From CAYMUC01 sp964393535 (GTDB lineage Bacteria > Actinomycetota > Acidimicrobiia > Acidimicrobiales > Ilumatobacteraceae), in contig CAYMUC010000162.1 of assembly GCA_964393535.1 (NCBI GenBank), positions 1 to 5,161 on the forward strand: a stretch of 5,161 bases of DNA, read 5' to 3'. Numbering within the stretch: the first letter of the stretch is position 1; the number at the start of each line of letters is the position of its first letter. Of the stretch, positions 1 to 5,032 are shown piece by piece. The notes under the pieces were generated by a model. It was not told where the DNA came from, did not search any database, and was given only the letters and a program-made list of their open reading frames with translations. Both the position numbers and the translations under genes were made by a program.

Positions 1-148
1 GGTCTTCGGGAGTGGACAACGGACCTTCCAATAACCCCACTCTGGAGGTGAGTCGATCGCAGAAGGCTCCGGTCGATCGATCGGAGCCGTCGCCGCACGA
101 CACCGCCAACAGGGTTACGGCGATCAGGGTCACACGGCGTCGACGCAC
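1..148 (-). CDS. Putative lipoprotein, N-terminal part (runs off the left edge)
   Basis: Read on the minus strand from a GTG at 148, this frame opens with MRRRRVTLIAVTLLAVSC. That is four arginines, a hydrophobic stretch of about 12 residues, and a lipobox-like LAVSC with the lipid-accepting cysteine at residue 18. Next comes GDGSDRSTG, a polar linker typical of a mature lipoprotein start, then FCDRLTSRVGLLEGPLS. The frame is open to the edge, so about 49 residues are visible. By family knowledge such proteins are exported, cleaved by signal peptidase II and anchored to the outer face of the membrane. The visible part is too short to assign a function. The start is uncertain: an in-frame GTG at 172 would add eight residues, and a GGAGAAGG lies directly before it, at rather short spacing. 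The gene is divergent from yifB. Signal peptide confidence is good; identity is unknown. Confidence 0.62.
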   Translation of the reverse strand, partial: MRRRRVTLIAVTLLAVSCGDGSDRSTGAFCDRLTSRVGLLEGPLSTPED

Positions 149-244
149 CCCAACAGTCTGGCCCGACCGCACCCTTCTCCACCGTTCGGCTGATCTCCCA
201 GTGTTCGGTTTGTGCGTCTGCAGCCTGTCGTTACCGTCGCTCGC
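149..244. promoter_or_regulatory. Divergent intergenic region between lipoprotein gene and yifB
   Basis: About 96 bp separate the two divergent starts, so promoters for both directions should lie here. It holds a direct repeat of GTTCGG at 184-189 and 203-208 (19-bp period) that could be an operator, although so short a repeat can arise by chance. A candidate yifB promoter is listed separately. I see no convincing -10/-35 pair for the minus-strand gene. Confidence 0.4.
210..244 (+). promoter_or_regulatory. Candidate leaderless promoter of yifB
   Basis: TACCGT at 232-237 fits the actinobacterial -10 pattern TANNNT. It lies 7 nt before the ATG at 245, which would place the transcription start at or next to the A of the start codon. 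A weak -35-like TTGTGC (210-215, only the TTG matches consensus) sits 16 nt upstream of the -10. No Shine-Dalgarno precedes the ATG, which fits leaderless translation. This is inferred from spacing only. Confidence 0.38.
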
Positions 245-1759
245 ATGGTTGCCAGCATCCCCTCTGCCACCGTCATCGGCTCACGCGGTCGTGCCATCAC
301 CGTCGAGGTCCACGTTGGCCAGGGGTTGCCAGGCCTCACCATCGTGGGGTTGCCCGACGAGGCATGCCGGGAGGCGCGCGACCGGGTGCGGGCGGCGGTG
401 TTGTCGAGCCAACTCGACTGGCCCACCATGCGGATCACCATCAACCTGGCACCCAGCAACGAGCGAAAGGGCGGCTCCGGACTCGATCTCGCCATCGCCA
501 TGGGCGTCCTCGTCGCCACCGGTCAGGTGCCGGCCGAGGCGGTGGCACGCCATGGATTCGTCGGTGAACTGGGTCTCGATGGCTCGCTGCGCTCTGTGGT
601 GGGTGCTGCCCCCATGGTGCATGCACTCCAGGCGGAAGATGCCATCGTCGCTCCCGGCAACGTCCGTGAAGCCCGGGTCGCAGCCCGTGGTCCGGTGCGA
701 GCCGCCTCACATCTGGGCACCTTGGTGCGTTGCCTCATGGGCAAGGAAGCGTGGCCCGACCTCGACGAGGCAGATGAACTCGACGATGTCGAGACTGTTC
801 CCGATCTGGCCGACGTGAGGGGACAACCCGTTGCGCGTCTCGCGCTCGAGGTGGCGGCAGCCGGTGGACATCACCTTTTGTTCTCGGGCTCGCCCGGTTC
901 GGGCAAGACCATGCTGGCCAGCCGACTGCCCGGTCTGCTTCCGCCCCTCGACGCGGCCACCGCCATCGACGCCACCATGATCCGCTCGGCCGCCGGGGTG
1001 CCACTCCCCGCCGGTGGCATGGTGCGCTCGGCACCATTTCGGGCTCCGCATCACTCCAGTTCTCTCGTTGCGCTCATCGGTGGTGGGACCAGCCAACTGC
1101 GACCGGGCGAGGTCTCACTTGCGCACGGAGGAACATTGTTCCTAGACGAGTTGGGCGAGTTCAGCCCCTCGGTGCTCGATGCTCTCCGTCAGCCACTGGA
1201 AGAAGGCGTGGTGCGAGTGGCGAGAGCAAGGGCCAGTGCCACCCTTCCCGCTCGGTTCCTCCTGGTGGCGGCGACGAATCCGTGCCCGTGCGGTGGGGGA
1301 CCGCCCGGTAGCTGTGTCTGCGATGAGTCGTCGAAGGCTCGGTACCTACGCCGACTCTCCGGACCCCTGCTCGATCGTATGGATCTGAGGGTGAGCGTCG
1401 AACGGCCCGAGGTCGACGACCTTGTCGCTCTGGGCGGAGCCGAGCCCACATCGGTCGTGTTCCGACGCGTGGCGGCAGCGCGTCGCCGATCCGTCGAACG
1501 CGCAGGCATCATCAACGCCCAACTCCCCGGGGATCGTCTCGACGAGGTGGCCCCATTGGCCCCCACGGCGGCGGCTCGCCTGCGGGGTGAACTCGAGCGG
1601 CAACGGCTCACCGGGCGTGGTTACCACCGTGTTCGCAGGGTCGCACTCACGCTCGCCGACCTGGCAGGCGACGAGGGTCCTATCGCCGAGGAACGGGTGC
1701 TCGAGGCCTTGGCCTTGCGTTTGCGACTGGGGTCGCTGGGGCGCGGTGTGGCCGCATGA
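245..1759 (+). CDS. yifB: YifB/ComM family Mg-chelatase-like AAA+ ATPase
   Basis: A 504-residue protein, the usual length for YifB/ComM. By family knowledge ComM is a hexameric ATP-driven helicase that promotes branch migration when incoming single-stranded DNA is integrated during natural transformation. The N-terminal ChlI/Lon-like domain shows GLPGLTIVGLPD (about 27-38) and ERKGGSGLDLAIAMG (about 73-87). The AAA+ core has Walker A GSPGSGKT (215-222), RAPHH (266-270), Walker B TLFLDELGEF (297-306), sensor 1 AATNPCPCG (342-350) and LLDRMDL (375-381). Four cysteines, CPC (347, 349) and CVC (357, 359), form the pair of short motifs common in this family. The C-terminal Mg-chelatase domain carries LTGRGYHRVRRVALTLADLAG-like sequence at about 455-475. 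I chose ATG 245 because MVASIPSATVIG matches the normal family N-terminus; GTG 212 would add eleven residues with no family match. The stop overlaps the dprA start by 4 nt, so translation is probably coupled. Confidence 0.95.
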   Translation: MVASIPSATVIGSRGRAITVEVHVGQGLPGLTIVGLPDEACREARDRVRAAVLSSQLDWPTMRITINLAPSNERKGGSGLDLAIAMGVLVATGQVPAEAVARHGFVGELGLDGSLRSVVGAAPMVHALQAEDAIVAPGNVREARVAARGPVRAASHLGTLVRCLMGKEAWPDLDEADELDDVETVPDLADVRGQPVARLALEVAAAGGHHLLFSGSPGSGKTMLASRLPGLLPPLDAATAIDATMIRSAAGVPLPAGGMVRSAPFRAPHHSSSLVALIGGGTSQLRPGEVSLAHGGTLFLDELGEFSPSVLDALRQPLEEGVVRVARARASATLPARFLLVAATNPCPCGGGPPGSCVCDESSKARYLRRLSGPLLDRMDLRVSVERPEVDDLVALGGAEPTSVVFRRVAAARRRSVERAGIINAQLPGDRLDEVAPLAPTAAARLRGELERQRLTGRGYHRVRRVALTLADLAGDEGPIAEERVLEALALRLRLGSLGRGVAA

Positions 1760-2865
1760 GCAGCGACCGGTCACTTGTCGCAGCGCTCGCCGGGCTTCCG
1801 CACATGGGTCCCGCCGGACTTCGACTACTCCTTCGTCACCACACCCCACGCGAGGCCTGGGAAGTGGTCACCGGGCGTCGGGCCAGCGAGGTCGAGGCGA
1901 CAGCCGACCTGATGACTCGGTACAAGATGGCGGCGAGCTGGCGCTCGGTCAGTGTTGATCGGCCCGATGTACTGGAACGCCGGTGTGAAGAACTCGGCGT
2001 CCGTGTGCTGCTCATCGGCGACGAGGAGTATCCCGAGGTTCTCGCCGAGGATCCTCAGGCCCCGGCGGTGCTGTTCGCCCGAGGCGACATGGAGGCGCTC
2101 CGCCGACGACGGGTCGGGCTCGTGGGAACCCGTCACGCCACGGCGACGGGTCGTGCCACTGCCGAGGAGTTGGCCCGAGGCCTGGCGCAGCACGACATCG
2201 CCGTGGTGTCCGGTCTGGCACGAGGCATCGACGGGGCGGCCCACCGAGCCACGCTCAAGGCCGGAGGTGTTCCGGTGGCTGTCGTGGCGTCGGGTCACGA
2301 CATCGTGTACCCACGCGAACACGCCCAGTTGTGGCACGACGTGGGGGAGCGGGGGTTGCTGTTGTCGGAACTTCCTCCCGGCAGTCGCCCCGAGGCTTAC
2401 CGCTTTCCGCTTCGCAACCGCATCCTGGCGATCTTGTCCGAGGTTCTCGTGGTGGTCGAGTCACGGGGTTCGGGCGGCTCACTGATCACCGCCGATGAGG
2501 CGGCCCGGCGCGGTCGCCCCGTGCTTGCCGTGCCGGGAAGTGTTCGGAATCCAGCTGCTGAGGGCACCAACGACCTGATCGCCGATGGTGCGACGCCTGC
2601 ACGCGACGTCGGTGATGTGCTGGTGGCCCTCGGCCTGCACAACTGCGGCCTCGCCCCGCACCCGCGGGCGACTCTCGATGGCCTGGATCGCTCAGTCGAC
2701 GAGGCCTTGGCCGATGGCGGGCGCGGCCTCGACGATCTCCTGCACATCACCGGTGCACCGCTTGGTGCACTGATGCGCAGCATCACCCGCCTCGAGGCGG
2801 CCGGCTTTCTGGAAGTGACCGACGGTTGGTTCGAACGGGGGAATGCACCCTGGGGGCGGGCATGA
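1756..2865 (+). CDS. dprA: DNA-processing protein DprA (Smf)
   Basis: A 369-residue protein, close to E. coli Smf in length. By family knowledge DprA binds incoming single-stranded DNA in the cytoplasm and loads RecA on it; it is also widespread in bacteria not known to be competent. Residues 1-60 form a helical N-terminal part with a helix-hairpin-helix-like LAGLPHMGPAGLRLLL (11-26). The Rossmann-like core has GLVGTRHATATGR (121-133), VVSGLARGIDGAAH (150-163), LLSELPPGSRPEAYRFPLRN (202-221) and SRGSGGSLITADEA (236-249), followed by the conserved LAVPGS and EGTNDLIADGA (269-279). The C-terminal DprA winged helix spans about 308-358 (GRGLDDLLHITGAPLGALMRS region), so the protein is full length. 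The ATG overlaps the yifB stop as ATGA, and no strong Shine-Dalgarno is seen, so coupling to yifB is likely. xerC follows after 18 nt. Confidence 0.96.
   Translation: MSSDRSLVAALAGLPHMGPAGLRLLLRHHTPREAWEVVTGRRASEVEATADLMTRYKMAASWRSVSVDRPDVLERRCEELGVRVLLIGDEEYPEVLAEDPQAPAVLFARGDMEALRRRRVGLVGTRHATATGRATAEELARGLAQHDIAVVSGLARGIDGAAHRATLKAGGVPVAVVASGHDIVYPREHAQLWHDVGERGLLLSELPPGSRPEAYRFPLRNRILAILSEVLVVVESRGSGGSLITADEAARRGRPVLAVPGSVRNPAAEGTNDLIADGATPARDVGDVLVALGLHNCGLAPHPRATLDGLDRSVDEALADGGRGLDDLLHITGAPLGALMRSITRLEAAGFLEVTDGWFERGNAPWGRA
2751..2772 (+). repeat. Perfect inverted repeat inside dprA
   Basis: GTGCACC (2753-2759), loop GCTT, GGTGCAC (2764-2770) is a perfect 7-bp stem. One G-U and one C-G pair extend it to 9 bp. 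No T-tract follows, so it is not an intrinsic terminator. It encodes TGAPLGAL of the winged-helix domain and may be no more than a GC-rich coincidence. Confidence 0.45.
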
Positions 2866-2870
2866 CGGGA

Positions 2871-2883
2871 TACCCTGCGCGAC
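2871..2883 (+). promoter_or_regulatory. Candidate leaderless promoter (-10) of xerC
   Basis: TACCCT at 2871-2876 fits TANNNT and lies exactly 7 nt before the xerC ATG at 2884, the same layout as upstream of yifB. No Shine-Dalgarno precedes this ATG and no good -35 is seen at 16-18 nt upstream. This would let xerC and the genes after it be transcribed independently of yifB-dprA. Inference from spacing and repetition of the pattern. Confidence 0.35.
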
Positions 2884-3750
2884 ATGGGCTGGCACGTCGA
2901 ATCGTTCGCGCGGTCCCTCACCTCATCGTCTCCCCATACCGTCGAGGCCTACAGCGGCGACATCGCCGCCTTCGCCGAGTGGGCGGCGCGCTCTGGCGTG
3001 GACGACCCGTCACAGGTCGACCGGCTGCTGCTGCGGCGCTACGTGGCGCATCTCTCCACGCGCAAGTACGCCAAGCGCACCATCGCTCGAAAGATCTCCT
3101 CGCTCCGGCGTTTCTTCGCCTGGTGTGCCAAGACCGGGCATCGGGTCGGGAACCCGGCTGTCGGCCTACGGGCTCCCAGCGGCGAGGGCCGACTGCCCCG
3201 GGTCCTCACCCATACGGACCTCACGGCGTTGCTCGATCCGGCCCAGATGGGCGACGAGCCCACCTGGCAGGACCTGCGCGATCTGGCGGTCCTCGAGGTG
3301 CTCTACGGCAGTGGGGTTCGCGTTTCGGAACTCTGCGGCCTCGATCTCCACAGCATCGATCTCCCGCGGTCATTCATGACCGTGTGGGGCAAAGGCTCCA
3401 AACAGCGCCGTGTGCCACTCAGCGAACCAGCTGCACTCGCCATCGATCGGTGGCTCACTCGCCGGGACGAGGCGCTCACCGAGCCCATCGAGGCCCTGTT
3501 CGTCAACGCTCGGGGACATCGACTCACACCGCGCGATGTGCGTCGCATCCTCGACCGTCGCTCGCCTGTACCCACCCATCCACACGCACTGCGCCACTCC
3601 TTCGCCACGCACCTGCTGGACGGCGGCGCCGACCTCAGGGCCGTGCAGGAGTTGCTGGGCCACGCCAACGTCTCCACCACGCAGCGCTACACCCACGTGT
3701 CCAAGGAACGTCTGCGTTCCGTCTACGCCGCCGCCCACCCCCGCGCATGA
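2884..3750 (+). CDS. xerC: Site-specific tyrosine recombinase XerC
   Basis: A 288-residue protein, slightly shorter than E. coli XerC (298). By family knowledge XerC acts with XerD at the dif site to resolve chromosome dimers at division. The N-terminal SAM-like core-binding domain covers about 1-95 (SPHTVEAYSGDIAAFAEWA at 16-34; KRTIARKISSLRRFFAW at 64-80). The catalytic domain covers about 105-288 and all six active-site residues are present: R146 (YGSGVRVSEL), K170 (GKGSKQR), H234 and R237 (HPHALRHSFATH), H260 (LLGHANVSTTQ) and the nucleophile Y269 (QRYTHV). The enzyme should be active. XerC rather than XerD is chosen because of the position after dprA, a known actinobacterial arrangement; the sequence alone separates the two paralogues poorly. 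The window shows no dif site or integrated element, so a phage or transposon integrase is unlikely. The stop overlaps the sigma-factor ATG as ATGA. Confidence 0.93.
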   Translation: MGWHVESFARSLTSSSPHTVEAYSGDIAAFAEWAARSGVDDPSQVDRLLLRRYVAHLSTRKYAKRTIARKISSLRRFFAWCAKTGHRVGNPAVGLRAPSGEGRLPRVLTHTDLTALLDPAQMGDEPTWQDLRDLAVLEVLYGSGVRVSELCGLDLHSIDLPRSFMTVWGKGSKQRRVPLSEPAALAIDRWLTRRDEALTEPIEALFVNARGHRLTPRDVRRILDRRSPVPTHPHALRHSFATHLLDGGADLRAVQELLGHANVSTTQRYTHVSKERLRSVYAAAHPRA

Positions 3751-4478
3751 CCTCCGCCGCCCCCAACATGATCGACCACTCGTGGCAGCGCTGGTGGAAC
3801 CATCGCGACGTACGGGCGCGTGAGCGGCTGATCGTGCACTACTCGCCGCTGGTGAAGTTCGTCGCCGGACGGCTGGGAGCCGGCCTGCCGAACTCGGTGG
3901 ATGTGGGCGATCTGGTCGGTTCTGGGGTGTTCGGCCTCATGGACGCCATCGACCGCTTCGATCAAGACCGAGGCGTGAAGTTCGAGACATTCGCCATTCC
4001 TCGCATCAGGGGCGCCATCCTCGACGGACTCAGATCGCTGGATTGGGTGCCGCGTTCGGTCCGAGCGAGAAGCCGCGCCGTGCAAGATGCCATGGCCCGG
4101 CTCGAGGCTCGACTTCAGCGGGGCCCCACCGATGAGGAGTTGGCCGAGGAACTCGAGGTCACGATCGAGGAACTGCATCGCTGGTTGGCCAAGATCGCCG
4201 TGGCCACGGTCGGCCCACTGGACCATCTGGTGGCGTCGGGAGCAGAGCCGGGACCGCATGCTGCAGTAGAGGACGCCGAGCTGCGCGACACGATGCGTCA
4301 TGAGGTCCGGCGTCTTCCCGAGAGGGAACGCACCGTGCTGGCCCTCTATTACGACGAGGGTCTCACGCTCAGTGAAATCGGCGAGATTCTCGGCGTGACC
4401 GAGAGTCGCGTGTCGCAGATCCACACCAAGGCGGTGCTGCAACTGCGTTCGCGCCTCGTGGCAAGCGGCGCAGCCTGA
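3747..4478 (+). CDS. whiG: RNA polymerase sigma factor, WhiG/FliA family (sigma-28 type)
   Basis: A 243-residue sigma-70 group 3 factor, close to E. coli FliA (239) and shorter than Streptomyces WhiG (280). Region 1 is absent, as usual in this group. Region 2 includes ARERLIVHYSPLVKFVAGRL (24-43), DLVGSGVFGLMDAIDRFD (55-72, core binding) and FETFAIPRIRGAILDGLRSL (79-98, -10 recognition) ending in DWVPRSVR. Region 3 spans about 107-165 (PTDEELAEELEVTIEEL). Region 4 spans 190-234, with the -35 helix-turn-helix LTLSEIGEILGVTESRVSQI at 206-225. Family members control flagellar genes (FliA) or sporulation genes (WhiG, held by RsiG with c-di-GMP in Streptomyces). The sequence cannot say which applies here, and no anti-sigma gene is in view. 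ATG 3747 overlaps the xerC stop; ATG 3768 is an alternative start that removes seven residues of no family relevance. Confidence 0.92.
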   Translation: MTSAAPNMIDHSWQRWWNHRDVRARERLIVHYSPLVKFVAGRLGAGLPNSVDVGDLVGSGVFGLMDAIDRFDQDRGVKFETFAIPRIRGAILDGLRSLDWVPRSVRARSRAVQDAMARLEARLQRGPTDEELAEELEVTIEELHRWLAKIAVATVGPLDHLVASGAEPGPHAAVEDAELRDTMRHEVRRLPERERTVLALYYDEGLTLSEIGEILGVTESRVSQIHTKAVLQLRSRLVASGAA

Positions 4479-4484
4479 GCACCC

Positions 4485-5009
4485 ATGTGGGGGATGTTGG
4501 CATTGTTGGCCACCTGTGTGGCGCCACCCGTCGACGCACCTGTGGTCGACCCGTACCGTCCGCCGTCGTGCCCGTGGTGCGCAGGCAACCGGGGCATCGA
4601 CTACGGAACCCAACCGGGTACGCCGGTGCGTTCCGTTCTGCCCGGCACGGTCACGTTCGCCGGACGAGTTGCCACCAACAGGTATGTCATCGTCGCCATT
4701 GCGGACGGTCGGCGACTCACCTACGGAGGTCTGAGCGAGGTCGTCGTCGCTGTGGGGGACCGAGTAGTCGCCGACCAGATCCTGGGCATCACAGCCACGA
4801 CCCTGCACTTCGGCGTGAGGCGGGGCGACCTGTACGAAGATCCGGCCGTGCTTCTTCAGGGTCGTGGCCGTGCCCGTTTGGTGCGCGTGGATGGGCGACG
4901 TCGGCCGCCGTCAGATAGCATCCCGTGCGGCCCGGCGTCCGCCCGGCCATCCAACACGATCAAGTCGCGGAGCCAACCTGCGGTCGCCTTGCGCCCGGTT
5001 CCGTGGTGA
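4485..5009 (+). CDS. Degenerate LytM/M23-type domain protein, probably not an active peptidase
   Basis: A 174-residue protein with a weak N-terminal hydrophobic segment (MWGMLALLATCVA) that may be a short signal sequence; LATC is at best a poor lipobox. The LytM fold is recognisable: NRGIDYGTQPGTPVRSVLPG (35-54), YVIVAIADGRRLTYGGLSE (67-85), VVAVGDRVVADQILG (87-101) and LHFGVRRGDLYEDPAVLL (107-124). Active M23 enzymes use HxxxD, a catalytic His in TYGHLS, and HxH. Here these read N35-D39, G82 and T106-L-H108, so only D39 and H108 remain. The role could be binding cell wall or regulating another hydrolase. Residues 125-174 are a Pro/Arg-rich tail with no recognised domain. A CxxC (C29, C32) precedes the domain. 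M23-like genes beside rpsB are known in other actinobacteria. ATG 4485 is the first possible start because the sigma stop is in the same frame two codons earlier; ATG 4494 is the alternative. Confidence 0.85.
   Translation: MWGMLALLATCVAPPVDAPVVDPYRPPSCPWCAGNRGIDYGTQPGTPVRSVLPGTVTFAGRVATNRYVIVAIADGRRLTYGGLSEVVVAVGDRVVADQILGITATTLHFGVRRGDLYEDPAVLLQGRGRARLVRVDGRRRPPSDSIPCGPASARPSNTIKSRSQPAVALRPVPW
4916..4921 (+). promoter_or_regulatory. Weak -10-like element upstream of rpsB, inside the LytM-like gene
   Basis: TAGCAT matches TANNNT in a very GC-rich stretch and would give a leader of about 105 nt before rpsB. No matching -35 is seen at the usual spacing. Since rpsB needs strong expression and the intergenic gap is only 23 nt, a promoter inside the upstream gene is expected, but this particular site is a guess. 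Confidence 0.2.
4929..4948 (+). repeat. GC-rich hairpin upstream of rpsB
   Basis: GGCC, C, GGC, loop GTCC, GCC, C, GGCC forms a 4+3-bp stem interrupted by one C-C mismatch. It lies in the tail-coding part of the LytM-like gene, 84 nt before the rpsB start. No T-tract follows, so it is not a classical terminator. It could be structure in an rpsB leader or chance in GC-rich sequence. Confidence 0.3.
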
Positions 5010-5016
5010 TAACCGC

Positions 5017-5026
5017 AGGAGAGGAG
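5017..5026 (+). promoter_or_regulatory. Strong ribosome binding site of rpsB
   Basis: AGGAGAGGAG contains two overlapping copies of the Shine-Dalgarno core AGGAG, the second ending 6 nt before the ATG at 5033. It is the only clear Shine-Dalgarno ahead of a plus-strand gene in the window and fixes the rpsB start. It fits the high expression expected of a ribosomal protein. Confidence 0.9.
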
Positions 5027-5032
5027 AACACG

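Noticed and set aside
1..51. Possible C-terminus of yraN reading into the window on the plus strand
   Set aside because: Plus frames 1 and 2 close at 51 and 34 with endings that do not resemble YraN, and the minus strand gives a clear lipoprotein start. Without more sequence to the left it cannot be supported.
224..250. DNA-damage (RecA-independent) promoter motif near CTGTCG upstream of yifB
   Set aside because: CTGTCGTTA only partly matches the mycobacterial TTGTCRGTG motif, and the hexamer at the required distance is not TANNNT.
12..818. Plus-strand open frame of 268 codons overlapping the start of yifB
   Set aside because: Its product is low-complexity Ser/Pro/Arg-rich, has no family motif and overlaps the well-supported YifB frame. 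Its first part lies opposite the lipoprotein signal peptide.
835..1335. Cysteine pairs CPC and CVC in YifB as a novel metal site
   Set aside because: Short cysteine motifs after the NPCPCG sensor region are common in the YifB/ComM family, so this is not unusual here.
2826..2840. GGTTCGAAC resembling a tRNA T-arm or a LexA box half
   Set aside because: It lies in the dprA coding end, no cloverleaf or CCA context surrounds it, and the SOS box would need a spaced second half that is absent.
2826..3746. Upstream extension of the sigma-factor frame through xerC
   Set aside because: The extension is Arg/His/Pro-rich shadow sequence of xerC. Sigma family homology begins after the ATG at 3747.
2884..3750. 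Tyrosine recombinase as a sign of an integrated mobile element
   Set aside because: Its length, motifs and position between dprA and the sigma gene fit housekeeping XerC. No attachment-site repeat, phage or plasmid gene is visible.
3723..4808. Long minus-strand open frame (361 codons) opposite the sigma and LytM-like genes
   Set aside because: The plus-strand genes have clear family motifs across the whole stretch. The antisense frame shows no recognisable domain, and long antisense frames are common in GC-rich coding DNA.
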